From CBDCYS01 sp965226245 (GTDB taxonomy: Bacteria; Acidobacteriota; Terriglobia; Bryobacterales; UBA6623): a DNA stretch of 64,000 nucleotides. The stretch is taken from NCBI GenBank assembly GCA_965226245.1, contig CBDDCL010000015.1, positions 4,030,001 through 4,094,000 on the forward strand. Direction: 5' to 3'. Made by a program: the position numbers and the translations under genes. Of the stretch, positions 9,137 through 17,870 are shown piece after piece; within the stretch, counting starts at the first letter, position 1, and every line of letters starts with the position of its first letter. The notes under the pieces were generated by a model, which was given only the letters and a program-made list of their open reading frames with translations, searched no databases and was not told where the DNA came from.

Positions 9137-10164
9137 AATGGGGTATTTAGTTGACTCCAGTAGCCACTACATCTTGGGGGTGGGGGTGCCGGCCCTGGTG
9201 GCCTCGACCATTGTCTTATAGGGAGCAGGGTCGGCGGCGACCGCCTGCTGGAGGAGGCGATAGCAAAGTTTGCCGCGCGACCGTGAGGTCCGCCGGTTGA
9301 AGCGGAACGTGAACTCGTCCAGGTAGTAGTCCAAATACTCGTGACTGACAGCCCCCTGGTGGGTCCCCAACAGCCAGCGCTTTAGCAGAGAGGCGACACG
9401 ATGGACTCTCGGCAGCAGCTTACTCGCCGATTGCCGCTTCCCGCGCAGCACGGTGACTTCATGGCGGTATCCTTTGTTCTCCAATCCCGCATAGCCTTCC
9501 CAGCCGTCGGTGTGCACGAGGCTGCCAGGTTGGATAGCTTCTTCGACAAAGGCTTCCAAGCTCGCCGCTGAGGCATCCGCGATCCGACGGAGCCGGATGC
9601 GACCCATACCGCGCCCATCCTCCTCGGCAGCAACCGCAACTAACGCTTTGCCAACCATTTCGCGACCTCGGACGCCCTCTTCGACTCCGCCCACATACGT
9701 TTCGTCCACCTCCACCCGGCCGACCAGCCGATTGCGACCGGGGCGCACCATGGCGCGGCGGAACTTGTGCAGCCAGGTCCAGGCGGTTACATAGCTACCC
9801 AAACCCAAGACCCGCTGCAACTCCAGCGCGCTGGCCCCGCCTTTTTGCGTTGTCACCCACCAAGCCGCCCGGAACCACAACGTCAAGGGCTTGCGGGTGT
9901 CCTGGAAAATCGTGCCCGCCGTCACCGAGGCCTGGTAACCGCAGTCGGCGCAGAGCAGCAGATTGCGTTTGCTGGCCCATGAGGACTGGATCCCACAGCG
10001 CGGGCACACGAACCCCTCCGGCCAGCGCAGCTTCAGCAGGTACTCCCGGCACGCCTCCTCGGTCGAGAATCGAGCTTCCAACTCGACGAGGTTTCGGGGG
10101 TAGTCCTCCTTCATGCCCCCAACCACAACATATTGTGGCTACTGGAGTCAACTAAATACCCCAT
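9137..10164 (-). mobile_element. IS1595-family insertion sequence between ftsA and ftsZ
   Basis: A 1028-bp element bounded by 30-bp perfect terminal inverted repeats (9138-9167 and 10135-10164, outer end ATGGGGTATTTAG). The 8-bp direct repeat TAGCATTG flanks it at 9129-9136 and 10165-10172, matching the usual IS1595 target duplication; the exact end is uncertain by one base. It carries one intact transposase gene on the same strand as the dcw cluster. Perfect ends and duplication suggest a recent insertion. Confidence 0.93.
9167..10126 (-). CDS. IS1595 family transposase (ISXO2-like)
   Basis: 319 residues. The N-terminal zinc ribbon has two CxxC pairs (CPRC near 41-44, CADC near 58-61). The ISXO2-like catalytic domain follows with Asp in VDETYVGG and Asp in VHTDGWEGY, then a C-terminal segment with HEYLDYYLDEFTFRFNRR. 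No frameshift or premature stop is visible, so the enzyme is probably functional. Its stop lies at the inner edge of the left terminal repeat. Confidence 0.93.
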   Translation of the reverse strand: MVGGMKEDYPRNLVELEARFSTEEACREYLLKLRWPEGFVCPRCGIQSSWASKRNLLLCADCGYQASVTAGTIFQDTRKPLTLWFRAAWWVTTQKGGASALELQRVLGLGSYVTAWTWLHKFRRAMVRPGRNRLVGRVEVDETYVGGVEEGVRGREMVGKALVAVAAEEDGRGMGRIRLRRIADASAASLEAFVEEAIQPGSLVHTDGWEGYAGLENKGYRHEVTVLRGKRQSASKLLPRVHRVASLLKRWLLGTHQGAVSHEYLDYYLDEFTFRFNRRTSRSRGKLCYRLLQQAVAADPAPYKTMVEATRAGTPTPKM

Positions 10165-10731
10165 TAGCATTGTACGCCGAAGGCCCCGGCGAGCGTTCTC
10201 TTATAGCAGGCGGTGGCCATCTCGGCGGCTCTTTGAAATGCCGGCCGCGGCGCGGCGCGCAAGAGCGCCTGCAAAATATCGGCTGGCCCCGACCCGCATT
10301 TCTCGCCAGCTGACGGCCGAAGCACGCGATAGGCCCGCCATTACTTCGTTGCGCTTGCTCGCCGTGCTCAACGCAGGGTCACGTACGCCTCCGCTCGTCA
10401 AGCGGCGCGCGCCTCGTACTGACGGGCTTCTCACGCACTTCGCCTCGCCACCTGCTGAGAAATACGGGCTAACTCCAATACTGTCGACTTAGTGGTTTCG
10501 GGGCTGGCTTCGCGCGCCCAAGTCATTCTGTTTCATTCGGCAAAAGCTGAATCCGTCGTCAAGGTCATGCGTTAGTTTTCCTACGCCCTTCCGGGGCTCC
10601 CGCCGTTGGGGGTTTTCACCCAGGGTTCCGCTTCGCTCCACCCATGGGCTACGATCCGGCGCCGCTTCGCGGCTCAAAGGCTCTAAGTCGACAGTATTGG
10701 GGCTAACTCCCATTGCCTGCTATGTGTCTCA
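10165..10731. other. Repeat-filled gap downstream of ftsA
   Basis: No gene is present. About 10310-10470 belongs to a dispersed repeat family also found near 35.71-35.85 kb in the opposite orientation. The stretch 10475-10700 is a MITE with its own target duplication. Together with the IS element these fill the ftsA-ftsZ gap, which is normally short. Confidence 0.7.
10475..10700. repeat. MITE with 18-bp terminal inverted repeats and 8-bp target duplication
   Basis: The ends CCAATACTGTCGACTTAG (10475-10492) and its exact complement (10683-10700) bound 226 bp. GGCTAACT flanks both sides (10467-10474 and 10701-10708), as expected of a transposed element. It has no coding capacity. The interior includes CCCAGGGTTCCGCTTCGCT followed by GGGCTACGATCC, the site occupied by IS110 copies elsewhere in this window. 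A near-identical partial copy lies at 43454-43581. Confidence 0.8.
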
Positions 10732-11940
10732 CTAACTATCCAGCAGAGACTTCAGCCAGTCAGTGACACGATCCCGGCGCCGCTGCTGATACAGGCGCAG
10801 CCTCTGCGCGTAAAGCACCAAACCAATCGTTGTCGCCCAGGCCGGGTGATCCAGCTCCTCCGGCATGTCCTCGAGCCGCGGCGGCAACCCGATTCTCGCA
10901 GGCGTATTCATCACGTTCTCCGCAACATCGCAGAGTCCTGCCAGCGCCGCCAAACCTCCGGTGAGCACCACACCCGCGATCACGCGATGCTGCAGCCGCG
11001 AACGGCGCAGTTCCGCCGAAACCAGCTCGAACGTCTCTTCCGCGCGGACTTGCAAGATGCGGTTCAGCAACCGCCGCGGTTTGGGCTCGGAGAGCTCCGG
11101 CACGATGCCCGGCACTTCGATCATGATGTTCTGGGGAGTTTGTTCCGCAATCGCGCAGCCGTATTGCTGGATTAACTGCACGGCTCCTTCGCGAGGCGTA
11201 CGCAACACCGTCGACACGTCGCCAATGAAGTGTGACCCGCCAACGGGCAGCGATCCCGCAAGCCGCAGCTCGCTGTCGACATAAGCGGCGAAATCGACGG
11301 ATCCGGCCCCCATATCGATGACCACCACTCCCATCTCCCGTTCCCGTTCTTCCAGGACCGCTTGCGCCGCCGCGAAAGGCTCAAACACGGTTTCCTGTAC
11401 GATCAGGGAAGCTCGGTTGACCACGGCGCAAAGATTACCGTGGGCCTGAGCCTGGGCCGTGATGACTTGTACATGCGCGTCGAGCCGCTCACCGGTCATC
11501 CCAACGGGATTCCGCAAGCCGCTCTGCTGGTCGACGGCGAACGAAAGCGGTATCAGGTGCAGGACGGTGCGGTCCCCACCCAGCGAGCCCTGTCCCGCGG
11601 CTCGGACGACGGCGTCGACTTGCGCCTGCTGAACTTCATTTTCTCCCGCGGGCAAATGAACGTAGGTGTGGCTGACGTTGCTTTGCACGTGACTGCCGCC
11701 CACTCCCACCACAGCGGCCTCGATTGCCATGCCGCCGTTCTTCTCAGCCTGCTGAACGCATTCTTCAACCGATTGAACGACGGCGTCCTGATCGGTCATG
11801 CTCTCCCGCGTCCAGCCGTTTGCCGCTGCTTGGCCGTGGCTGATGAAACGAAGATGGGAGTCTTCCTCCAGCGCGACGACGCACCGCGTTTGGCCGGTTC
11901 CCGCGTCCAGGCCCACCAGATAATTGTGGCGCTTTATCAT
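10732..11940 (-). CDS. ftsA: Cell division protein FtsA
   Basis: 402 residues of the actin/HSP70-like ATPase that tethers FtsZ to the membrane. It begins MIKRHNYLVGLDAGTGQTRC, the first phosphate-binding loop. It also shows VVIDMGAGSVDFA (phosphate 2) and VVLTGGLAALAGL (adenosine motif). The frame is open to 12096, but the ATG at 11940 lies five bases after the ftsQ stop with an AAGGG ribosome binding site, and the family alignment starts there. The C-terminus carries an amphipathic, Arg-rich tail (RLRLYQQRRRDRVTDWLKSLL), the membrane-targeting helix. Confidence 0.95.
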   Translation of the reverse strand: MIKRHNYLVGLDAGTGQTRCVVALEEDSHLRFISHGQAAANGWTRESMTDQDAVVQSVEECVQQAEKNGGMAIEAAVVGVGGSHVQSNVSHTYVHLPAGENEVQQAQVDAVVRAAGQGSLGGDRTVLHLIPLSFAVDQQSGLRNPVGMTGERLDAHVQVITAQAQAHGNLCAVVNRASLIVQETVFEPFAAAQAVLEEREREMGVVVIDMGAGSVDFAAYVDSELRLAGSLPVGGSHFIGDVSTVLRTPREGAVQLIQQYGCAIAEQTPQNIMIEVPGIVPELSEPKPRRLLNRILQVRAEETFELVSAELRRSRLQHRVIAGVVLTGGLAALAGLCDVAENVMNTPARIGLPPRLEDMPEELDHPAWATTIGLVLYAQRLRLYQQRRRDRVTDWLKSLLDS

Positions 11941-11944
11941 CCCT

Positions 11945-12802
11945 TCATTCCGTGGCGACGACTCCCTTGTAACGCAAATCCACCGTTCGCACTCTGCCGA
12001 ATTCCTTCTTCCAACTGTCGAAATATTTGAGAAAAATCTCATACCGATGCCGGAAGCTTTCGTTTCCCATCTGAAGCTGCACCATCTCGCCGCCATAAAC
12101 CGTCGTCAGCTTTGCGTTTCGAGGATCGACGACATCCACTTCTGAAATCCGGGAGCTGTAAAAGGGCTCCGCGGCGTCCAGGTCCGCGATCAGGGCCTGA
12201 TAAAGACCGACACGCTTCGCGCGGTCAGGCAGCGGCATCGAGGCGCTGATGCCGGTTAGCACCGGAAACATGAATTTCTCGCCGGCCGGAGGACTCAGAA
12301 GGACCCCTTCGCGGTCAATCAGTTTCGGAGAAACGGAGCGCGCTTCCGAAGACCGCGGAAAGCGCACGAAGGCAAGCGGCCGCCGCTCCTGGATTTGCAC
12401 CCAGATCCGGTTAGGGGCAACGCGCCGAAGCGACGCTTTTTCCACCCATGCAATTTCTCGGATTTGCGCGCGGCGCTGCTCCAGAGGGATGGAGAAAACG
12501 CTCGAACCGGCGTCAGGCCTGAAAACGTCGTGAATTGATTCCTTGTCGACAAACTTGAGGCCGCTGATGTGCAGCGCTTCTTGATCGTTGGAGAACAAGA
12601 AATGCCGGGACGCATGAAGATAGGTTGTTACCGCATAGGCCGCGGAAAGCCCAACTCCAAGGATGATGAATCCGAGCAGCACCCTCATCAGCCAAGGCCA
12701 GGCGCCTGCTAGCACCTTGCGGCGCACCGCTACCGGCTTCTTTCGGCGCAGGTAAGACGAATCGGACGATTCCGATGACGATATATGTGCTCGTTTCGGC
12801 AT
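11945..12802 (-). CDS. ftsQ: Cell division protein FtsQ (DivIB)
   Basis: 285 residues: a basic cytoplasmic N-terminus, one membrane segment at about residues 38-61, a POTRA domain (LHISGLKFVDKESIHDVF) and the beta domain with AWVEKASLRRVAPNRIWVQI. FtsQ forms the FtsQLB complex that activates septal synthesis by FtsWI. It sits between murC and ftsA, where murB and ddl would stand in many bacteria. Both are absent here. Confidence 0.92.
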   Translation of the reverse strand: MPKRAHISSSESSDSSYLRRKKPVAVRRKVLAGAWPWLMRVLLGFIILGVGLSAAYAVTTYLHASRHFLFSNDQEALHISGLKFVDKESIHDVFRPDAGSSVFSIPLEQRRAQIREIAWVEKASLRRVAPNRIWVQIQERRPLAFVRFPRSSEARSVSPKLIDREGVLLSPPAGEKFMFPVLTGISASMPLPDRAKRVGLYQALIADLDAAEPFYSSRISEVDVVDPRNAKLTTVYGGEMVQLQMGNESFRHRYEIFLKYFDSWKKEFGRVRTVDLRYKGVVATE

Positions 12803-12816
12803 GGGATTCGCGTGGG

Positions 12817-14232
12817 CTACGGCTGCGCCGTCACCCGCCCCTCCAGGCTCGCGAGCCGGGCCAGTATTTTTTCTCCGGCTTGCCAGACGCTGCCCGCCCC
12901 CAGCGTGATGATCGCGTCGCCGGGTTGAGCGGACTCCGCAACCGCCTTGCAGGCCTCCTCCATGGACGGACTGTAGGTGACACTCGGCCGGCCGGCGGCT
13001 GCTTGAATGCTCCCGGCCAAGCGTTCGGCGTTGACGCCCTCAATCGGAGTCTCACCGGCACTGTAGATGTCGAGCACGCGGAGATTGTCGCAATCGCCAA
13101 AACAGGCCGCGAACTCGCTCTCGAGCAACTGCGTGCGGCTGTAGCGGTGCGGTTGGAACACAACGTGAATTCGATTGAAATTGCAGTTGCGAGCCGCTTC
13201 CAGCGTCGCGCGGATTTCGGTGGGGTGGTGACCATAGTCGTCGATAACGGTCACCCCTGCTTGCTCGCCGCGGATCTGAAAGCGGCGGTCGACACCGCTG
13301 AAGGATGCCAGACCAGCACGTATGCGGCCGGCCGGAACCTCGAGTTCGAGCGCCACAAGCACCGCCGCCATCGAGTTCAGCACGTTATGCCGTCCCACGC
13401 CGCGAACCGCGAACTCGCCAAGCTCCAGTCCCCGATAGCACAGTTCGAAGCGGCTATTCAAGTGCCCGCAGTCGATATTTCGCGCGACAAGATCGGCATC
13501 CGGCGAGACGCCGTAGGTAAGCACCGTTCTCTTGATGGCGGGCAGGATCTTTCGCACTTGCGGATCGTCAATTCCCAGAATCGCCGAGCCATAGAATGGA
13601 ACCCGGTTCGCAAATTCGACGAAAGCTTCACTGACGCCATCGAAGGAGCCGTAGTAGTCGACGTGCTCGGCGTCGATGCAGGTAACCACCGCCAGAATCG
13701 GCGCAAGCTTCAGGAATGACCCATCGCTTTCGTCAGACTCGACCAACAAGAGATCGCTCTTTCCCAGACGGGCATTTGATCCCAAGGCATCGACCCGTCC
13801 CCCGACGACGACCGTCGGATCCTTGCCGGCGGAGTTGAGGACAGCCGCGGTGATCGAAGTCGTCGTTGTCTTGCCGTGGCTGCCGGCGATCGCGATGCCG
13901 TACTTGAGCCGCATCAGCTCGGCGAGCAATTCCCCGCGCTCGATGAGGGGAATCTGGCGGGTTTTCGCCGCAATTCGCTCCGGGTTGTCACTCGGAATCG
14001 CGGAGCTGACAACGATCGCGTCGGCGCCCTCCGTGTTTTCGGCGGCGTGGCCTTGAAACACCCGAGCCCCCAGCGACTCCAGGCGTTCGGTGATCGCGGA
14101 ACTCCGCAGGTCGGAGCCGCTGATGCGGTAGCCGAGGTTCAGAAGAATCTCAGCTATGCCGCTCATGCCAATGCCGCCAATACCGACGAAGTGAATATGG
14201 CGATGCTTGATGGCGATTTGTTGAAACAGCAT
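12817..14232 (-). CDS. murC: UDP-N-acetylmuramate--L-alanine ligase MurC
   Basis: 471 residues. The N-terminal Rossmann motif HFVGIGGIGMSGIAEIL, the ATP loop GSHGKTTTTS and the Mur-ligase central motif DDYGHHPTEIRATL place it in MurC rather than MurD, MurE or MurF. It adds the first amino acid, L-alanine, to UDP-MurNAc in the cytoplasm. It is 11 bp downstream of murG and 14 bp upstream of ftsQ in the dcw operon. Confidence 0.97.
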   Translation of the reverse strand: MLFQQIAIKHRHIHFVGIGGIGMSGIAEILLNLGYRISGSDLRSSAITERLESLGARVFQGHAAENTEGADAIVVSSAIPSDNPERIAAKTRQIPLIERGELLAELMRLKYGIAIAGSHGKTTTTSITAAVLNSAGKDPTVVVGGRVDALGSNARLGKSDLLLVESDESDGSFLKLAPILAVVTCIDAEHVDYYGSFDGVSEAFVEFANRVPFYGSAILGIDDPQVRKILPAIKRTVLTYGVSPDADLVARNIDCGHLNSRFELCYRGLELGEFAVRGVGRHNVLNSMAAVLVALELEVPAGRIRAGLASFSGVDRRFQIRGEQAGVTVIDDYGHHPTEIRATLEAARNCNFNRIHVVFQPHRYSRTQLLESEFAACFGDCDNLRVLDIYSAGETPIEGVNAERLAGSIQAAAGRPSVTYSPSMEEACKAVAESAQPGDAIITLGAGSVWQAGEKILARLASLEGRVTAQP

Positions 14233-14243
14233 GATGAATAACG

Positions 14244-15446
14244 CTAGCGAACGCCCGCCACACTCTCCAGCCGATCCGCTGCCCGCCTGGCTGCTCCGCT
14301 GAGCGCCCGGGTTCGCGCGGCGGCCTCCATCTCTTCCAGCCGGCCGGGATTGTCAAGAAGATTCGCGATTTCCGCAGTCAAGCGCTCAGCCGTCAATTCC
14401 TCGTCAAGTACGAGCTGAGCCGCGCCCGCCCGCTGCATGGCCTCCGCGTTGCGGAGCTGATGCTGATCAGCGGCAAACGGGTAGGGCGCCAGAAGCGAAG
14501 CTTTGCCGGCCGCGCTGAGTTCCGCGACCGCTGACGCCCCGGCGCGGCAGACAACGACGTCGGCTTCCCCAAAGGCCCGCGGCATGTCGTCGAGAAAAGC
14601 GGAAACTTCCACCTCGATTCCCGCTGCTTCGTAGGCGCGGCGGACTTGCTCGAATTCCTTCTCTCCAGTCTGGTGCAGCAATCTGACGCTCGACAGGCGC
14701 CGGTCGTCCGCCCACGTCCTGGCTGCCGCCAGCACAGCCTGATTGATGCGCCGCGAACCCTGGCTGCCTCCGGTCACGAGAACCGTGAACGGCTCTCGAT
14801 TGGTTCTGGCGGGAAGGTTGAAGAATTCCTCGCGAATCGGAATCCCGCTAAACTCTTGGCGCCTATCGGGGAAATATCCGCCGGCTTCGGCAAACCCCAG
14901 AAGCGCCCACGCGGCGAAAGGTCCCGCCAGACGATTGGCCAGCCCGGGCTTGGCGTTCGGTTCCAGCAGCACCACCGGAACGTCCCGGGCCAGCGCCATC
15001 AGCATAATCGGTCCCGAAGCGTATCCTCCCAGCCCGAGCACCGCCGCCGGACGCCTCCTCTCGAGTATTTCCCGGGCGGCGATAAGCGCTCGCGGCATGC
15101 CGGCGAACGTTCGAGATCGGCGCGCCATCGAAACCTGTTTCAAGGCCCCCGCGGCAACAAACTCGATCGGGAAGCCGGCCGCTGGAACCAGCCGGCCTTC
15201 CAGCCCCCGCGGCGTACCGACGAAGCAGCAGTCGTGTCCTCTGGCTCGAAGTTCCCTAGCAACTTCAAGTCCGGGAAGCACGTGCCCGCCTGTTCCGCCG
15301 GCGGCGATCACAAACTTTGCCCCGTGCTTTCGGCGCCTCACCTTTTTAACCAGCCGCAGCTTCGCGAAACCTTGCGCGGGCGGAGTAGCCAGCGCGCCCG
15401 GCGGCGGCAATGCATTCGCTGCCTCAGTCCCCATGCTGGCTAACAT
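14244..15446 (-). CDS. murG: UDP-N-acetylglucosamine transferase MurG
   Basis: The GT28 glycosyltransferase that turns lipid I into lipid II at the inner membrane. It shows the glycine loop GGTGGHVLPGLEVA, the GLGGYASGPI segment and the C-terminal GGSQGSRRIN and ADVVVCRAGASAVAEL motifs. The family core begins near residue 46, so the chosen ATG gives an unusual, Ala/Pro-rich and then basic N-terminal extension. The start has GGAG upstream and overlaps ftsW by 23 bp. An internal start is possible, but no ATG stands immediately before the core. Confidence 0.95.
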   Translation of the reverse strand: MLASMGTEAANALPPPGALATPPAQGFAKLRLVKKVRRRKHGAKFVIAAGGTGGHVLPGLEVARELRARGHDCCFVGTPRGLEGRLVPAAGFPIEFVAAGALKQVSMARRSRTFAGMPRALIAAREILERRRPAAVLGLGGYASGPIMLMALARDVPVVLLEPNAKPGLANRLAGPFAAWALLGFAEAGGYFPDRRQEFSGIPIREEFFNLPARTNREPFTVLVTGGSQGSRRINQAVLAAARTWADDRRLSSVRLLHQTGEKEFEQVRRAYEAAGIEVEVSAFLDDMPRAFGEADVVVCRAGASAVAELSAAGKASLLAPYPFAADQHQLRNAEAMQRAGAAQLVLDEELTAERLTAEIANLLDNPGRLEEMEAAARTRALSGAARRAADRLESVAGVR

Positions 15447-16500
15447 TCAGCAAAACTCCAGACGCGCCGAGCGCCGTGACAATAGCTGTTCCGCCGTAGC
15501 TGACAAACGGCAGCGGTATCCCTTTCGTCGGCAACAGAGCCAGCACGACTCCCAAATTGATCATGGCTTGGCAAACGATCATAGCGGTAATTCCGGTTGC
15601 CAGATAACACCCCAACGGGTCGGGTGCGCGCAGGGCGATCGCGATCCCGCGCCACAGAATGATGAAAAACGCCAGCACCACGAGCGAGCCGCCGATCAGT
15701 CCCAGCTCTTCGCAAATCACGGCGAACATGAAGTCGTTATGGGCGGCGGGCAAGAAGTCCATCTTCTGCTTGCCGGCCATGAGTCCCTGCCCCGTCAGGC
15801 CACCCGTGGCGACGGCGATCTGCGATTGTTGGATCTGATAGCCCGCCCCAAGCGGGTCCCGTTCCGGATGAAGAAACGTCGTGATCCGCTCGAGACGATA
15901 GGGTTCGATCGCCACCGCGGCCCCCAGCAAGAGAACAGCCGCCAGGCCACCCAGCAAGAAATAGCTGGGTTTCAAGCCCGCCACCCAGAGCACAACTCCG
16001 GCAATCACCAAGATCAGCGCCGCCGTGCCCAGATCGCGTCCGCCCAGGATCAGCGCGCAAAGCGCCGCGATGACGAACCCGGCGGCTCCCAGCGTCCGCC
16101 AGTCGTGAATCTGCTCCGCTCTCTTGGCAAGGTAGAAGGCCAGGAACAGAACAGCCGCGAGCTTGGCAAACTCCGAGGGCTGGATCGAGAAAAACCAGAT
16201 TCGCAAGAAGCGGTGAGTATTCGCCGTTTCGCTGGCGAATAACACCACGCACAATAGCGTGATCGTCCCTCCCAAGAAGAAAAAGACTGTCCGCTGCACT
16301 CCCAGTTTGTGATAGTCGACGAACATCAAGAAACGCATCGCCAACAGTCCGATTCCAGCCGAGAGCGCCTGTTTGAAAACGAACCACAGGGAACCGTCCG
16401 CGCTGCCCGTCGTAGCGCTGAAGACCATCACGAGGCCGAAAAACATCAGCCCCAGAATGGTCAAGAACAGGACCCGGTCACACTTGAGTTGTTTCGGCAT
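15424..16500 (-). CDS. ftsW: SEDS peptidoglycan glycosyltransferase FtsW
   Basis: 358 residues with about ten membrane segments. SEDS hallmarks are IQPSEFAKLAAVLFLA, GRDLGTAALIL and the C-terminal LPTKGIPLPFVSYGGTA. FtsW polymerises lipid II at the septum together with the transpeptidase FtsI encoded in the same cluster. It overlaps murG and follows murD by 20 bp. Confidence 0.96.
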   Translation of the reverse strand: MPKQLKCDRVLFLTILGLMFFGLVMVFSATTGSADGSLWFVFKQALSAGIGLLAMRFLMFVDYHKLGVQRTVFFFLGGTITLLCVVLFASETANTHRFLRIWFFSIQPSEFAKLAAVLFLAFYLAKRAEQIHDWRTLGAAGFVIAALCALILGGRDLGTAALILVIAGVVLWVAGLKPSYFLLGGLAAVLLLGAAVAIEPYRLERITTFLHPERDPLGAGYQIQQSQIAVATGGLTGQGLMAGKQKMDFLPAAHNDFMFAVICEELGLIGGSLVVLAFFIILWRGIAIALRAPDPLGCYLATGITAMIVCQAMINLGVVLALLPTKGIPLPFVSYGGTAIVTALGASGVLLNVSQHGD

Positions 16501-16520
16501 TTCTCCTCGGCATTTTCTTG

Positions 16521-17870
16521 TTAACTGGGAGACGCAATCAGCTCCTTGAATACACGGCCGCGGTGCTGGTAATTGTCAAACTGGTCGAAACTCGAACAGG
16601 CAGGCGCCAGCAGAACCGTGTCGCCCGGAGACGCCTGGCGGCGGGCGAATTGAACGGCGCGCTCCAATGTGCCGAGTACGTGGACCGGGACGCGGCCTTC
16701 GAGCTGCTGTTCGATCTTTTCCGCGGAAGCGCCGATCAGCAGAGCCGCCTTGGCCCTCTCCGACAGAGCGTCCTGCAGGGCTCGGTAGTCACTGCCCTTG
16801 TCGGCGCCGCCCAGAATCACCCACAGTCCGCTGTCGAATGTCTCAACGGCTTTGAGCGTGGCGTCCACATTGGTCGCCTTCGAATCGTTGTAATAATCCA
16901 CGCCCGCAACATTGCGCACGAATTCGAGCCGGTGCTCAACGGGGTGAAAGCTCTCAATCGCCCGCCCGATCTCGCTGGCCGGAATCCCCGCCAAAGACGT
17001 CGCGGCGACAGCGGCCAAAGCGTTCTCGAGATTGTGCGCTCCCCGGATCGGCAGCGCTGTTTCGGTGACCCTGTCGCCCCTCCACAGCAGCCAGTCATCT
17101 TGGACCACGGCGCCGAAGCTCCCCTGCCCGGCGCCGCCGGGAGAGGTTCGGCTGAACCAGACGACCTCCGCCCTCGATGCGTCCGCGAAGCTACGGCACA
17201 GGGCATCATCCGCGTTCAGCACCAAGTGGTCGCCGCTCTTCTGAGCCCGCATGATACGGGCTTTCGCCGCCGCGTAGGCTTCGAAAGTCCCGTGGCGGTC
17301 CAGGTGGTCGGGCTTGATGTTGAGCACCACCCCAATATGCGAGCGAAAGCTATTCATCGCTTCAAGCTGAAAGCTGGAAAGTTCGAGGACGTTCCAGGCA
17401 TCCGAGCTTGACTCGTCCACCATCGAAAGGACAGGGAGGCCGATATTTCCGCCAATCTGGACGCGCCTCCCCGCTGATTCCAGGATGTGTCCGATCAGAG
17501 CCGTCGTCGTGGTTTTTCCGTTGGCGCCCGTGACGCCGATCACGCGGCCGCGCAGCAGACTTGCCGCGATCTCGAGTTCGCCCATCACTTGGACGCCTGA
17601 GTTGCGCGCGGCTTCGAGTTGCGGCAGGTTCCAAGGAACGCCGGGCGAGGGGACGATCATGTCTTGTCCGAGGAAAAGTGATGCGGGATGCCCGCCAAAG
17701 TGGCATTCGACGCCTTGCTTCTCTAGCTCCTCTTTCACGGTCAGCAGCTTCTCCGCCGGCTGCAAGTCGGTGGCGCAAACAACGGCGCCTTGGCGGCCGA
17801 AGAATGCCGCCGCCGCTTTCCCTGATTCTCCCAGCCCCACGATCAGCACGCGTTTCCCCTTGAACCTCAT
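16521..17870 (-). CDS. murD: UDP-N-acetylmuramoyl-L-alanine--D-glutamate ligase MurD
   Basis: 449 residues from the ATG at 17870. The frame extends to 17954, but MRFKGKRVLIVGLGESGKAA is the family N-terminus and its ATG overlaps the mraY stop as ATGA. The P-loop GVTGANGKTTTTALIG and YNDSKATNVDATLKA, the MurD-specific substrate motif, are clear. It adds D-glutamate to UDP-MurNAc-L-Ala. Confidence 0.97.
   Translation of the reverse strand: MRFKGKRVLIVGLGESGKAAAAFFGRQGAVVCATDLQPAEKLLTVKEELEKQGVECHFGGHPASLFLGQDMIVPSPGVPWNLPQLEAARNSGVQVMGELEIAASLLRGRVIGVTGANGKTTTTALIGHILESAGRRVQIGGNIGLPVLSMVDESSSDAWNVLELSSFQLEAMNSFRSHIGVVLNIKPDHLDRHGTFEAYAAAKARIMRAQKSGDHLVLNADDALCRSFADASRAEVVWFSRTSPGGAGQGSFGAVVQDDWLLWRGDRVTETALPIRGAHNLENALAAVAATSLAGIPASEIGRAIESFHPVEHRLEFVRNVAGVDYYNDSKATNVDATLKAVETFDSGLWVILGGADKGSDYRALQDALSERAKAALLIGASAEKIEQQLEGRVPVHVLGTLERAVQFARRQASPGDTVLLAPACSSFDQFDNYQHRGRVFKELIASPS

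Noticed and set aside
10201..10434. 77-codon frame sharing DPALSTASKRNEVMAGLS with another at 35.7 kb
   Set aside because: The shared protein text comes from copies of a dispersed DNA repeat; ends differ and no gene context supports translation.
14743..16242. 499-codon plus-strand frame across murG and ftsW
   Set aside because: Antisense shadow of two essential genes with clear motifs on the other strand.
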